Below, piece after piece: positions 35,072-45,468 of a stretch of 64,000 nt of DNA; the stretch's first letter is position 1, and each line of letters begins with the position of its first letter. Location: the NCBI RefSeq assembly GCF_002933395.1, contig NZ_CM009490.1, forward strand, positions 124,001 through 188,000. Reading direction: 5' to 3'. Under the pieces are notes generated by a model that was given only the letters and a program-made list of their open reading frames with translations, did not search any database and was not told the origin of the DNA. The translations under genes and the position numbers were made by a program. This DNA comes from Yoonia maritima. Its GTDB lineage: Bacteria > Pseudomonadota > Alphaproteobacteria > Rhodobacterales > Rhodobacteraceae.

Positions 35072-36577
35072 ATGATGCAAAGAATCCATGATTTGATTGG
35101 GGGAAATCCGTCTGACAGCGTAGCAGTGATCGCGGATGACGGTCGGAGTTACACCTATGGTGATCTCGACCGTATCTCGGACGAGATGGCGCAGATGTTA
35201 CGCGTCCACGGCGTTCGCGGGGGTGACCGTGTTGTTCTGCTTGCCGAAAACGGGATGACCTATGTCGCTGCGATTTTAGCGATCAGCAAGGTTGACGCGT
35301 GGATTGTTCCGCTAAATGCACGCGTGACCGAACGTGATATCGACACCGCGCTAGCCCATTCCGATGCGCGCTGCATTCTTTACACGGTTGATGATTCTTC
35401 TGCGGCCCAAGCACATGCTACCCGTGTCGGGGGCGTTGAATTGGGCACGCTGGATTGTGGGCGTATCGTTGCTTCACCCGCGCGTGACGTAGCGGTTGAA
35501 CCTGTTGTGACCGGTGCAGATCAGGTCGCAGCATTGTTTTATACGTCAGGCACGACCGGCGCGCCAAAAGGGGTGATGCTAACCCACGCAAACCTTATCT
35601 TTGTTGCAACCGCAACGTCCCGCATACGCGAAATGGGCGATAATGATGTGGTTCTGGGCGTATTGCCCGGAACGCATGTTTACGGATTTGGCGCAATCCT
35701 TCTTCCGGTTTGGGATATCGGAGCAACCATTCGGTTGATGCCACGGTTTGACGCAAGGCGGGTTTTGGATGCGCTGCAAGACAACGTGACGTTGTTCCCA
35801 GCGGTGCCGCAGATGTACGCCGCCATTTTAAAAGAACTGCATGACACAGGTGTAGACCATGTCGAGACACCGCTTCGCGTTATGTCTTCGGGTGGTGCGC
35901 CGCTTGATCCGCATTGGAAATCCGAGATCGAGCGCAAATTCGGTGTGCATATGGATAACGGCTACGGGATGACCGAAGCTTCGCCGACAATATCGGTCAC
36001 GCGGCGTGATGACCTACGGCAAGACACGTCTGTTGGGCTTGCGCTACCGGGCTTGGAAGTCGTGCTTCGCGGTATCACCGAAGATGGGGCTGGTGAAATC
36101 TGTGTACGCGGTCCAAATGTGATGAAGGGCTATTACAAAGACACTGATGCGACTGCAAAAGCTATCACTGCTGACGGTTTCCTAAAGACAGGCGATGTCG
36201 GTCGTATTGACCCCGACGGTGCGATTCACATCGTTGGTCGCTGCAAAGAATTGATCGTGCATTCGGGTTTCAACGTCTACCCGGCCGAAGTGGAAAGCGC
36301 ATTGAATGCGCATAAATCGGTGGTGCAATCCGCTGTCGTCGGGCGCGAACGTGCGGGTAACGAAGACGTTTTGGCCTTTGTTACCGTGTCAGGTGACGTG
36401 ACCGAAGCAGAGTTGCGAAGCTGGATGCGCGAGAACGTCGTTTCCTACAAAATTCCTCTGCACATTGTTCTGGTGGATAGCCTACCACAGGCCGCGACGG
36501 GCAAAATCCTGAAAGGATCTTTAACGACCATCTTTGCCGAAATGCTTAGCCAGATGGACACTGAAAAAGATGCTTAA
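35072..36577 (+). CDS. Acyl-CoA ligase (AMP-binding)
   Basis: A 501-residue adenylate-forming ligase. The P-loop is FYTSGTTGAPKGVMLTHANL; DNGYGMTEASPTIS (A5), KTGDVGRIDPDG (A7) and a C-terminal Lys in PQAATGKILKGSL complete the set. It converts a free acid to its CoA thioester. The start is the ATG at 35072 after AAGGGGAG; longer frames reaching into the divergent promoter are rejected. It is the first gene of nine codirectional genes to 46947, under the palindrome at 34985. Confidence 0.92.
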   Translation: MMQRIHDLIGGNPSDSVAVIADDGRSYTYGDLDRISDEMAQMLRVHGVRGGDRVVLLAENGMTYVAAILAISKVDAWIVPLNARVTERDIDTALAHSDARCILYTVDDSSAAQAHATRVGGVELGTLDCGRIVASPARDVAVEPVVTGADQVAALFYTSGTTGAPKGVMLTHANLIFVATATSRIREMGDNDVVLGVLPGTHVYGFGAILLPVWDIGATIRLMPRFDARRVLDALQDNVTLFPAVPQMYAAILKELHDTGVDHVETPLRVMSSGGAPLDPHWKSEIERKFGVHMDNGYGMTEASPTISVTRRDDLRQDTSVGLALPGLEVVLRGITEDGAGEICVRGPNVMKGYYKDTDATAKAITADGFLKTGDVGRIDPDGAIHIVGRCKELIVHSGFNVYPAEVESALNAHKSVVQSAVVGRERAGNEDVLAFVTVSGDVTEAELRSWMRENVVSYKIPLHIVLVDSLPQAATGKILKGSLTTIFAEMLSQMDTEKDA

Positions 36578-37760
36578 TGCTTTTGTTTATGACGGGCTGC
36601 GCAGCCCGTTTGGCCGCCATGGTGGCGCGCTTGCTGCGATCCGGCCTGATGACTTAGCCGCCCAAGTTATCGCAAAATTAGTGAGACGCAGCCCGTTTCC
36701 GCCTGAGATGATCGAAGACGTTATTTTGGGGAATGTTTGCCAATCTGGTGAAGACAGCCGCAATATCGCGCGCTTTGCCGGATTGCTGGCTGGTTTGCCG
36801 ATTGAGGTGGGCGGTCTGACAGTGAACCGTTTGTGCGGCTCGTCAATGGCGTCGGCGCTTGACGCCGCGCGGTCTGTAACGCTGGGCGAGGCCCCGCTTT
36901 ATATCGCGGGCGGCGTCGAAAGCATGACGCGTGCGCCATTTGCCATCGGAAAAAGTGCCAGCGCTTGGGATCGTAACAACACGATATATGACACCGCAAT
37001 TGGCACCCGCTTTCCCAATCCGAAAATAGCCGAGATGTACGGCGATTTTCCGATGCCGGAAACGGCTGACAACCTTGCCGTTGATTATGAAGTCACGCGC
37101 GATGCGTCAGATGCTTTTGCCTTTGCTTCACAACAACGGTTCGAAGCGGCACGTGCGCGTGGTTTCTTTGATGAAGAGATTACCCCGATCAACGTGACCG
37201 GAAAACGGGGCGCGGTTACGGTGGTGGACCAAGACGAACACCCCCGGCCCGACGCGAACCTTGAAAAGATGAACGCGATGCGCCCGCTTTTTGCAGGGGG
37301 CGTTACGACCGCCGCCAATGCGTCAGGGATCAACGATGGGGCCGCAATGCTGATGATCGGCGCAGCGTCGGACAAGGCCAAGCCAATTGGCCGGATTGTT
37401 GCAGGCGCGGTCGCTGGTGTACCGCCGCGTATCATGGGGATCGGTCCGGCCTTTGCGGTTCCCAAAGCATTGGAACGCGCTGGCCTAACCATGGCTGATA
37501 TGGATCTGATCGAAATTAACGAAGCCTTTGCCGCGCAGGCGGTTGCCTGCTGCAAACATTTGGGCATCGACGCGAACGACAGCCGTGTGAACCCACATGG
37601 CGGGGCAATCGCGGTGGGTCATCCATTGGGCGCAAGCGGCGCACGGATCATCCTGACAGCATTACGAAATTTACAAGAAACAGGCGGAAAATATGCCTGC
37701 CTCTCGATGTGTATCGGGGTGGGGCAGGGCATCGCCATTATCGTGGAGTCTATTAAATGA
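36570..37760 (+). CDS. Thiolase, 3-oxoadipyl-CoA thiolase-like
   Basis: A 396-residue thiolase with Cys in [12 protein letters not shown], His in [14 protein letters not shown] and Cys in SMCIGVGQG. It resembles PcaF/PaaJ-type thiolases in its start ([18 protein letters not shown]) and active-site loops, which act on 3-oxoadipyl-CoA or related 3-oxoacids. The ATG at 36570 overlaps the ligase stop; an upstream in-frame start lies inside the ligase and is rejected. It could cleave a dicarboxyl-CoA or ordinary 3-oxoacyl-CoA. Confidence 0.9.
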   Translation: MLNAFVYDGLRSPFGRHGGALAAIRPDDLAAQVIAKLVRRSPFPPEMIEDVILGNVCQSGEDSRNIARFAGLLAGLPIEVGGLTVNRLCGSSMASALDAARSVTLGEAPLYIAGGVESMTRAPFAIGKSASAWDRNNTIYDTAIGTRFPNPKIAEMYGDFPMPETADNLAVDYEVTRDASDAFAFASQQRFEAARARGFFDEEITPINVTGKRGAVTVVDQDEHPRPDANLEKMNAMRPLFAGGVTTAANASGINDGAAMLMIGAASDKAKPIGRIVAGAVAGVPPRIMGIGPAFAVPKALERAGLTMADMDLIEINEAFAAQAVACCKHLGIDANDSRVNPHGGAIAVGHPLGASGARIILTALRNLQETGGKYACLSMCIGVGQGIAIIVESIK

Positions 37761-38518
37761 GGGTCTTAGTCCCTGTTAAACGTGTCATCGACTATAACGT
37801 CAAAGTGCGCGTCAAAGCGGACGGCACAGGTGTCGATCTGGCCAACGTCAAAATGTCGATGAACCCCTTCGACGAAATCGCCGTCGAAGAAGCAATCCGT
37901 CTAAAGGAAGCAGGCACAGTCGACGAAGTTGTCGTTGTTTCCATTGGCGTCAAACAGGCGCAAGAAACGCTGCGCACTGCGCTTGCAATGGGTGCAGACC
38001 GCGCGATTTTGATCGAAGCGGTTACAGATGTGCACGACGATATCGAACCGCTAAGCGTTGCGAAATTGCTGGCCGAGGTGGTGAAGCAAGAAGCGCCGGG
38101 TTTGGTGCTTTGCGGCAAACAGGCGATCGACAATGACATGAACGCCACAGGGCAGATGCTGTCGGCATTGTTGGGTTGGTCGCAGGCGACCTTTGCGTCC
38201 GAAGTTGGCGTTGACGGTGATCATGCGACGGTCACACGCGAAGTCGACGGCGGGTTGCAAACCATCAAGGTTAAGATGCCGACGATTATCACCGTCGATC
38301 TACGCCTAAACGAACCGCGCTATGCGTCGCTGCCCAATATCATGAAAGCCAAGAAAAAGCCGCTTGAGGTGAAAACACCCGCCGAATTGGGTGTCGATGT
38401 TACCCCGCGTCTTCAGATTATCAGCACCAAAGAACCCGCACAGCGTTCGGCAGGCGTGATCGTCAAAGACGTGAACGAACTGATTGCGAAACTCAAAGAC
38501 GAAGCGGGGGTCATCTGA
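37757..38518 (+). CDS. etfB: Electron transfer flavoprotein beta subunit
   Basis: A 253-residue Etf[20 protein letters not shown] at the start, [16 protein letters not shown], the AMP-binding region and [21 protein letters not shown] at the end, as in the ETF family. With EtfA it takes electrons from acyl-CoA dehydrogenases and passes them to ETF:quinone oxidoreductase (not in the window). Its location inside the unit suggests a dedicated pair. It overlaps the thiolase stop by ATGA. Confidence 0.95.
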   Translation: MRVLVPVKRVIDYNVKVRVKADGTGVDLANVKMSMNPFDEIAVEEAIRLKEAGTVDEVVVVSIGVKQAQETLRTALAMGADRAILIEAVTDVHDDIEPLSVAKLLAEVVKQEAPGLVLCGKQAIDNDMNATGQMLSALLGWSQATFASEVGVDGDHATVTREVDGGLQTIKVKMPTIITVDLRLNEPRYASLPNIMKAKKKPLEVKTPAELGVDVTPRLQIISTKEPAQRSAGVIVKDVNELIAKLKDEAGVI

Positions 38519-39444
38519 TGGCTGTATTACTATTGGCCGAAATGCAGGGCGGGGAAATCTCGCTTGATCAAACTGGCAAGGCTGTCACTGCGGCGCAGGC
38601 GCTTGGTGATGTGACTCTTCTTTGTGCATCTGCAGGATGCGCGGATGCGGCAGCACAGGGTGCAAAACTGGCGGGTGTTAGCAAAGTTCTATGTGCTGAC
38701 GATGCCGCCTATGGAAATGGCTTGGCTGAACCCGTGGCGGCGCTGATCGTATCACTGGCAGGGGATTATTCGCATATCGTTGCCCCGGCGACCGCTAGCG
38801 CGAAAAACATCCTGCCACGTGTTTCGGCGCTGCTTGATGTGATGGTTTTGACGGATGTCACTGCGGTTGTTGATGGCGATACGTTTGAACGCCCAATTTA
38901 TGCGGGCAATGCGATCCAGACAGTAAAATCGACTGACCCGACCAAGGTGCTGACAGTACGTACCGCGGGTTTTAGCGCTGCTGCCCAAACAGGGTCCGCG
39001 ACCGTCGAAACCATTGCGGCCGCGTATGATCCCGGTCTGTCCGAATGGGTCGAAGATAAGGTCCAGCAAAGCGACCGCCCAGATCTGACCTCGGCCAAGA
39101 TCGTTGTGTCCGGTGGGCGTGGCGTTGGATCCGAAGAACATTTCAAAATTATCGAAGCCTTGGCGGATAAACTTGATGCGGCTGTTGGTGCGTCCCGTGC
39201 CGCCGTTGATTCAGGCTATGCGCCCAACGATTGGCAGGTGGGGCAGACTGGTAAGGTCGTCGCCCCTGATCTTTATATCGCCGCCGGTATTTCGGGCGCG
39301 ATCCAGCATCTGGCGGGCATGAAAGACAGCAAGATCATCGTCGCCATCAACAAAGACGAAGAAGCGCCGATTTTTCAGGTCGCGGATTATGGGTTGGTCG
39401 CCGACCTATTCGATGCCGTGCCTACGCTGACCGAAGCACTTTGA
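38518..39444 (+). CDS. etfA: Electron transfer flavoprotein alpha subunit
   Basis: A 308-residue EtfA. The FAD domain shows [37 protein letters not shown] and [16 protein letters not shown] with the family pattern down to [20 protein letters not shown]. It overlaps the etfB stop by one base. It is a standard acyl-CoA-dehydrogenase type rather than a bifurcating form, because no extra cofactor domain is seen. Confidence 0.95.
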   Translation: MAVLLLAEMQGGEISLDQTGKAVTAAQALGDVTLLCASAGCADAAAQGAKLAGVSKVLCADDAAYGNGLAEPVAALIVSLAGDYSHIVAPATASAKNILPRVSALLDVMVLTDVTAVVDGDTFERPIYAGNAIQTVKSTDPTKVLTVRTAGFSAAAQTGSATVETIAAAYDPGLSEWVEDKVQQSDRPDLTSAKIVVSGGRGVGSEEHFKIIEALADKLDAAVGASRAAVDSGYAPNDWQVGQTGKVVAPDLYIAAGISGAIQHLAGMKDSKIIVAINKDEEAPIFQVADYGLVADLFDAVPTLTEAL

Positions 39445-39460
39445 CCAGATCGAGAGAAAC

Positions 39461-41542
39461 ATGACTGAAGTCGTTACAATTCAAAAATTCGATGACATCG
39501 CGACGATCTGCATCGACAACCCCCCAGTGAATGCTGCGGGTCACGCGATGCGCAAAGGCGTTGTTGATGCATTAGACACGCTTGAGGCCGACCCGGCGGT
39601 AAAGGCGATCGCGCTATATTGCGCAGGCCGCACATTTGTCGCGGGTGCCGATATTCGTGAATTTGGCAAGCCGTCCCAACCGCCCGTGTTGCCTGATGTG
39701 TGCAATCGGTTAGAGGCATCTTCGAAACCCATCGTGGCAATCCTGCACGGCACCGCGCTTGGTGGCGGGCTTGAGGTGGCGCTGTGCTGTCACGCCCGTG
39801 TCGGGATCACAGGGTCCAAGGTTGGTCTGCCCGAGGTAAATCTTGGTCTGCTGCCCGGCTCGGGTGGGACTATCCGCCTGCCACGTGTCGCGGATACGGC
39901 GACCACAATTAAGATGATCACCGGCGGCGCGCCTATTTCGGCGGAAGACGCGCTAAAGCATGGCATTATTGATCGGCTAGAAGATGGCGATCCCGCACAG
40001 GTTGCCGTCGCCATGGCCAAAGAATTGCGTGACGGCAAATTAAAGGCCCGTGTCACGCGTGATCTGCTGGTCAACCTAAGCGCCGACAAAATGTCTGCCG
40101 CCCGGTCGAAATTCGAAGCGTTAGGATCAAAAGGTGTGGTCGCCTTGCGTGCCTTGCGCGCAATTGAGGGTGCCACAAAACTGGTGAACGAAGGATTGGC
40201 AGCGGAACGGGCGCTGTTCATCGAAGCATTGGCGAGCGACGAACATCATGGCCTGAAACACGCGTTCTTTGCTGAACGCGCAGTGGCAAACATCCCCGAA
40301 GCCAAGGAACCACCGCGCGAGATTAAGACCGCGGGTGTGATTGGCGGCGGCACGATGGGATCAGGTATTGCGACGTCCATGTTGCTGGCCGGCATTCCTG
40401 TCACTGTCATTGAAATGGCAGAGGACCGCGTCGCATTTGCGGTGAAAACGATCACCGGCAATCTGCAAGGCGCGGTCAAACGCGGGAAACTATCCCAACA
40501 AGCCTTTGACGCGACGGTCGCCAAGCTGACGGTGACCACGGATATGAACAGCCTTTCCGACGTTGATCTGGTGATCGAGGCGGTGTTTGAAAGCATGGAA
40601 GTCAAGCACGAGGTATTCGCCAAGTTAGATGCCGTTTGCAAAACCGGTGCAATTCTTGCCTCTAACACATCATACCTGAACATAGACGAAATCGCGAAGG
40701 CGGTGACACGTCCGCAAGACGTGATCGGTTTGCACTTCTTTTCGCCCGCGCATGTGATGCGCCTGTTAGAAGTCGTCGTCGCGGGTAAAACCGCGCCGGA
40801 TGTTGTAGCGACGGGTTTTGCCTTGGCAAAGCGCCTGCGCAAAGTCGCTGTGCGGGCAGGGGTCTGTGACGGCTTTATCGGTAATCGGATATTGGCGCAC
40901 TATGCGCGGTCCACGGGTTACATGATGATGGACGGCGCCGATTATGAACAGATCGACAATGCGCTGGTCGGGTTTGGTGCGGCCATGGGGCCGTTCACCG
41001 TCGGTGATCTGTCTGGTCTTGATATCGGCTGGGCAGAACGTAAACGCCGTGCACCGCTACGACCTGCCGAGGAACGCTATGTCGGGGTTGCTGATAAAAT
41101 CTGCGAAGCGGGCGACTTTGGCCGAAAGACTGGCAAGGGTTACTATGTGTATTGGCCCGATGGTTCGAAAACGAAGAACCCAGATGTCGCCCAGTTCATC
41201 GCGGATGAACAAGCCGAACGGGGCATCACCCCGCGCAGCTTTACCGATAAAGAAATCGTTGATCGTTATATCACTGCAATGATCGTTGAATGCGCGCGCG
41301 TCGTCGAAGAAGGCATCGCGCTGCGCCCTATCGATGTTGATGCGGTGTTTTTGTTTGGCTACGGCTTTCCACGCCATCGCGGTGGCCCGCTTTGTTATGC
41401 GGATAAGATCGGTGCGCAAACGCTGGTCGCGCGGATCAACACCTATGCCAAAGATGACGCCTATTACTGGCGCGTTCCCGCAATGCTGCAAAAAATGGCC
41501 GATGACGGCACCACATTCGCTGATTTGAACAAGGAGCGCTGA
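39461..41542 (+). CDS. FadJ-like 3-hydroxyacyl-CoA dehydrogenase/enoyl-CoA hydratase
   Basis: A 693-residue multifunctional enzyme. The N-terminal crotonase domain (residues 1-190) has GGGLEVALCCHARVG and GLPEVNLGLLPGSGG with both glutamates. The NAD-binding domain begins at GVIGGGTMGSGIATSML (about 295-311), and the 3-hydroxyacyl-CoA dehydrogenase domain continues with HFFSPAHVMRLLEVV and GNRILAHYARS. It hydrates enoyl-CoA and oxidises the 3-hydroxy product in one polypeptide. Length is near the usual 700. No thiolase domain is fused. Confidence 0.93.
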   Translation: MTEVVTIQKFDDIATICIDNPPVNAAGHAMRKGVVDALDTLEADPAVKAIALYCAGRTFVAGADIREFGKPSQPPVLPDVCNRLEASSKPIVAILHGTALGGGLEVALCCHARVGITGSKVGLPEVNLGLLPGSGGTIRLPRVADTATTIKMITGGAPISAEDALKHGIIDRLEDGDPAQVAVAMAKELRDGKLKARVTRDLLVNLSADKMSAARSKFEALGSKGVVALRALRAIEGATKLVNEGLAAERALFIEALASDEHHGLKHAFFAERAVANIPEAKEPPREIKTAGVIGGGTMGSGIATSMLLAGIPVTVIEMAEDRVAFAVKTITGNLQGAVKRGKLSQQAFDATVAKLTVTTDMNSLSDVDLVIEAVFESMEVKHEVFAKLDAVCKTGAILASNTSYLNIDEIAKAVTRPQDVIGLHFFSPAHVMRLLEVVVAGKTAPDVVATGFALAKRLRKVAVRAGVCDGFIGNRILAHYARSTGYMMMDGADYEQIDNALVGFGAAMGPFTVGDLSGLDIGWAERKRRAPLRPAEERYVGVADKICEAGDFGRKTGKGYYVYWPDGSKTKNPDVAQFIADEQAERGITPRSFTDKEIVDRYITAMIVECARVVEEGIALRPIDVDAVFLFGYGFPRHRGGPLCYADKIGAQTLVARINTYAKDDAYYWRVPAMLQKMADDGTTFADLNKER

Positions 41543-41544
41543 TC

Positions 41545-42732
41545 ATGGATCTGCAATTCACCAAGGAAGAAGAAGACTTCCGCGACGAGGTCAAAGCATT
41601 CCTTCGGGATAATCTGCCAAAGGATATCCAACGCAAGGTGCGTAACAACACGCCCTTGGATAAGGCCGATTATGAAAATTGGCACGCCATCATGCAAAGC
41701 CGGAATTGGCTGGGAATGACTTGGCCGGTGGAACACGGCGGACCCGGTTGGAATAACTATCAACGGCATATCGTTGGCGAAGAAACCGCACTGGCCTATG
41801 CGCCGCGTTTGGTTGCATTTGGCGTCGCGATGTTGGGGCCTGTGTTGTTGAAATTCGGGACTGAAGAACAAAAGGCCGATATTCTGCCGGGTATCTTGGA
41901 TGGTATCGACTGGTGGTGTCAGGGTTATTCCGAACCGGGCGCTGGTTCTGATCTGGCCAGCCTGAAAACCCGCGCGGTGCGTGACGGTGATGACTATATC
42001 ATCAACGGGCAAAAGACGTGGACCACCCTTGGGCAGTACGCCAATAAAATTTTCTGCCTTGTCCGGACCGACGCCGCCGCAAAAGCCCAAGAAGGTATCA
42101 GCTTTATCTTGGTTGATCTCGATACGCCCGGCATTGAAATGCGTCCCATCAAATTGATCGAAGGCGGTCACGAGGTGAACGAGGTCTTCTTTACCGATGT
42201 GCGTGTCCCTGTTTCCAACTTGGTCGGGAAAGAAAACGAAGGCTGGACCATCGCGAAATACCTGCTGACCCACGAACGGACCAACATTGCCGGCACCGGT
42301 TTTGCGATCCGCGATCTTGCCGCGCTTAAGGCACTGGCAGCCAAGACTATTCGCAACGGCAAACCACTGATCGAAGACCCACTATTTGCAAAAGAAATCG
42401 CCGAGACCGAGATCGACCTTGAGGCGATCCGCATCACCAACCTGCGCGTTCTGTCCGAGAGCGAAACAGGGGCGGCGAGTGGGTACGAAAGCTCGATGTT
42501 GAAAATCAAGGGCACTGTGATCGTGCAGCGTCTGAATAGTCTGACACGTCAGGCATTAGGTGCAGCCGCCGCGCCTTTCCCGGCCGAAAAATTGCCAGCC
42601 AATGCGCTGACTGTTCCCGAAGATGCTGCCGCTGCTGCGGCCGCCTATTTTAACAACCGCAAACTGTCGATTTTCGGTGGATCAAACGAGATCCAGCGCA
42701 ACATTATCGCCAAAGATCTGTTCAGAGGATAA
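41545..42732 (+). CDS. Acyl-CoA dehydrogenase, second pair, alpha-type
   Basis: A 395-residue acyl-CoA dehydrogenase with QGYSEPGAGSDLASLKTRAV (flavin segment), YIINGQKTWTTLGQYANKI, and FGGSNEIQRNIIAKDLFRG at the C-terminus. It is the counterpart of the 31378 protein and pairs with 42737. Starts two bases after the hydratase/dehydrogenase stop and is cotranscribed with it. The acyl specificity cannot be read from sequence. Confidence 0.9.
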   Translation: MDLQFTKEEEDFRDEVKAFLRDNLPKDIQRKVRNNTPLDKADYENWHAIMQSRNWLGMTWPVEHGGPGWNNYQRHIVGEETALAYAPRLVAFGVAMLGPVLLKFGTEEQKADILPGILDGIDWWCQGYSEPGAGSDLASLKTRAVRDGDDYIINGQKTWTTLGQYANKIFCLVRTDAAAKAQEGISFILVDLDTPGIEMRPIKLIEGGHEVNEVFFTDVRVPVSNLVGKENEGWTIAKYLLTHERTNIAGTGFAIRDLAALKALAAKTIRNGKPLIEDPLFAKEIAETEIDLEAIRITNLRVLSESETGAASGYESSMLKIKGTVIVQRLNSLTRQALGAAAAPFPAEKLPANALTVPEDAAAAAAAYFNNRKLSIFGGSNEIQRNIIAKDLFRG

Positions 42733-42736
42733 CGCC

Positions 42737-43789
42737 ATGGATTTCAACCTAAGTGAAGACCGCCGGATGCTCTCGGACACACTGCGCCGATATTTGACAG
42801 AGCAATACGATATCGAAACGCGTAACAAAGCGGCCTATGAAGCACCGTTTTACGTGCCGGAAAAATACATCGAGATGGCCGATCTGGGCGTCATCGGTGC
42901 GTTTGTCACTGAAGACCAAGGTGGGTTTGGTGGCCAAGGGTTCGATATCACCACCGTGTTCGAAGAACTGGGCCGAGCCATTTGCCCTGAACCTATGCTG
43001 GCCTCTTTGATGTCGGTGCGTTTGCTTGCTGATTTGGGGCAGGACGCGATGGTCGAAGATATCATCGGTGGCAGCAAACGCCCGGCGCTTGCCGTGTTCG
43101 AACCAGAGGCAGGTGAGCGACTGGCTGATATCACGGCATCTTTTGCCAATGGTAAGCTGACTGGTCGCAAATCGGTCGTCTATGGTGCGCCAAATGCTGA
43201 CGTTATTCTTGTCGCGGCAAGGGCTGATGGCAAAATCGGCCTCTATCTGACTGAAACCGCCGAAACCATTGATTATGCGATGATCGATGGTGGTGGTGCA
43301 GCGGAAGTCATTCTTGATAACACCGCCGCCGTTTGTCTGGCAGAAGATTCCGAAGCAGCGTTGGAAGCTGCATTTGATGCGGGTCGTTTGGCGCTGTGCG
43401 CCGAGGCCGTGGGCGCAATGGACGTTCTGCTTGCGATGACCGTCGACTTCATGAAACAGCGTCAGCAGTTTGGTCGCCCGATTGCCGTCTTTCAGGCGCT
43501 GCAACACCGCGTTGTCGATATGGCGATCGAGATCGAACAATGCCGCTCAATCACGGTTCTGGCGGCGTCGCATCTCGCATCTGACCAACGTGCAAAATAC
43601 GTCGCGATGGCAAAGAACCTGATCGGACGCACCTCTGTGAAGTTATCCGAGGAAGTGATCCAATTGCATGGCGGTATCGGCATGACGTGGGAATATCCGG
43701 GCGCGCATTATGCAAAGCGCCTGACCATGATTGACCATCAGCTGGGCGATGCATTGATCCAACTTCACAAAGTGATGCACGCCGCCTAG
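42737..43789 (+). CDS. Acyl-CoA dehydrogenase, second pair, beta-type
   Basis: A 350-residue acyl-CoA dehydrogenase with LHGGIGMTWEYPGAHYAKRL at the C-terminus and VTEDQGGFGGQGFD early on. The start is the ATG at 42737, four bases after the preceding stop; a longer frame reaching into that gene is rejected. As with 30261/31378, two unequal subunits next to each other suggest an alpha2beta2 enzyme for bulky acyl-CoA. Confidence 0.87.
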   Translation: MDFNLSEDRRMLSDTLRRYLTEQYDIETRNKAAYEAPFYVPEKYIEMADLGVIGAFVTEDQGGFGGQGFDITTVFEELGRAICPEPMLASLMSVRLLADLGQDAMVEDIIGGSKRPALAVFEPEAGERLADITASFANGKLTGRKSVVYGAPNADVILVAARADGKIGLYLTETAETIDYAMIDGGGAAEVILDNTAAVCLAEDSEAALEAAFDAGRLALCAEAVGAMDVLLAMTVDFMKQRQQFGRPIAVFQALQHRVVDMAIEIEQCRSITVLAASHLASDQRAKYVAMAKNLIGRTSVKLSEEVIQLHGGIGMTWEYPGAHYAKRLTMIDHQLGDALIQLHKVMHAA

Positions 43790-43838
43790 CGCCATTCATT
43801 CAGCACAACGAATCCCAATTTGAGAGGGAACAAAGATC

Positions 43839-45446
43839 ATGGAAGAGTCTGACTACATTATTGTCGGTGGCGGATCATCGGGCTGTGTGATGGCCGAAAG
43901 GTTATCCGAAAACCCAATGACGAAGGTCTTGATGATTGAACGTGGTCGCAATGACTTTCACCCGTGGATTCATATTCCCGCCGCGTTTTTCAAAATTCTG
44001 AAAAGCGGGCGGGATATTAAAAACTATGTTGCGGCCCCGTCCGAAGCGATGGCCGGTCGGCCAACCATCGTCCCAACGGGCAAGGTGATCGGCGGCGGTA
44101 GTTCTGTGAACGCGATGCTTTATGTGCGCGGCCAAAGCGAAGATTACGACAACTGGGCGCAGTTGGGTGCAAAGGGGTGGTCGTACAACGACTGCCTTCC
44201 GGTGTTCCGAGATCTCGAGAATAACGAGCTGTACAGCAACGACTATCACGGCAGCACCGGCGATTTGCACGTTTCAGAACCAAAGTTCAAACACCCGCTA
44301 AGTGAAGCGTTTGTTGCCGCGGCCCAAGAAACCGGCATCCCATTCAACCCGGACTTTAACGGCGCGGTACAAGAAGGCGTCGGCTTTTATCAAACGACCA
44401 CGCATAACGGTCGGCGTTGGAGCGCGGCACAAGCATTTCTGCGCAAGGCTGAAAAACGCCCAAACCTAAAGATCATGAAAAACACGAGCGTCACTAAGCT
44501 GACGTTTGATGGCACGCGGGCAACGGGTGTGATGTTGGAAAGTGGTCCAAAGATCAAAGCAAGATCCGAGGTGGTGATGTGTGCCGGGGCCTTTGAAACG
44601 CCGCGATTGCTGCAACTGTCAGGCATTGGGAACGCCCAAGACCTACGCGATCTGGGTATCGACGTGATAAGCGATCTACCCGGTGTAGGCGAGAATTACC
44701 AAGACCACCTTGAATCGACAGTGCAGGGCGAAACCATCGACCCGATTTCGAACTATCGTCATGACAAGGGCCTGCGTGCGGCGATGCATATGCTGCAATA
44801 TCTGACCACGCGCAAAGGTCTGCTAACGTCGAATGTCTGTGAAACGGGCGGATTTATTGATGTGTCAGATGCTGGCATCCCTGATCTTCAGTTCCACGTA
44901 TTGCCGTCGATGGTCGCAGGTCTGGACCGCCCAGCGATCGAGGCGCATGGGGTGTCTATCGGTCAATGTTTCTTGCGGCCAAAGTCGCGAGGGTCATACA
45001 AAATTAGGTCCGCTGATCCCACAAAAAAACCCGTTTTCATCAGTGGTGCGCTAACCGACAAGCACGATGTTGACCTGTTGATGCGTGGTGTACGCAAATC
45101 TATCGAGATTTTGGATGCGCCCGCTTTGGCCAAATACATCAAACGTCGGCATATGCCCGCACCTGATGTGGAAAACGATGATGCCGCGCTTGAAGAATAT
45201 GTGCGTAAGACCGCAAAGACGCTCTTTCACCCGTCCTGCACGGTCAAAATGGGCGCAGATTCCGACCGCATGGCATGCCTTGATAGTGAACTACGTGTAC
45301 GCGGCGTGCAGGGGCTTCGGGTTTGCGACGCATCAGCAATGCCCGCATTGATCAGCGGCAATACCAACGCGCCAACCATGATGATCGCCGAACGCGCGGC
45401 GCGGTTCATCTTGGGCAAAGATACAATTGCAACGCAATCAGCCTAA
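43839..45446 (+). CDS. GMC-family alcohol dehydrogenase
   Basis: A 535-residue FAD-dependent oxidoreductase of the glucose-methanol-choline family: dinucleotide fold DYIIVGGGSSGCVMAERLS at the N-terminus, second family signature AGAFETPRLLQLSGIG, and the active-site pair with His in LFHPSCTVKMG and Asn/His-equivalent in ISGNTNAPTMMIAERAA. It resembles choline dehydrogenase and AlkJ-like alcohol dehydrogenases. No signal peptide. Next to an aldehyde dehydrogenase, it probably turns an alcohol into the aldehyde. Confidence 0.9.
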   Translation: MEESDYIIVGGGSSGCVMAERLSENPMTKVLMIERGRNDFHPWIHIPAAFFKILKSGRDIKNYVAAPSEAMAGRPTIVPTGKVIGGGSSVNAMLYVRGQSEDYDNWAQLGAKGWSYNDCLPVFRDLENNELYSNDYHGSTGDLHVSEPKFKHPLSEAFVAAAQETGIPFNPDFNGAVQEGVGFYQTTTHNGRRWSAAQAFLRKAEKRPNLKIMKNTSVTKLTFDGTRATGVMLESGPKIKARSEVVMCAGAFETPRLLQLSGIGNAQDLRDLGIDVISDLPGVGENYQDHLESTVQGETIDPISNYRHDKGLRAAMHMLQYLTTRKGLLTSNVCETGGFIDVSDAGIPDLQFHVLPSMVAGLDRPAIEAHGVSIGQCFLRPKSRGSYKIRSADPTKKPVFISGALTDKHDVDLLMRGVRKSIEILDAPALAKYIKRRHMPAPDVENDDAALEEYVRKTAKTLFHPSCTVKMGADSDRMACLDSELRVRGVQGLRVCDASAMPALISGNTNAPTMMIAERAARFILGKDTIATQSA

Positions 45447-45468
45447 GCGCAGCGCCAAAGGAAGAACA

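Noticed and set aside
41464-42273. Minus-strand open frame of 269 codons
   Set aside because: Lies opposite a well-conserved acyl-CoA dehydrogenase and shows no family motifs.
42749-43540. Minus-strand open frame of 263 codons
   Set aside because: Opposite the second ACAD subunit; no start context or recognisable motif.
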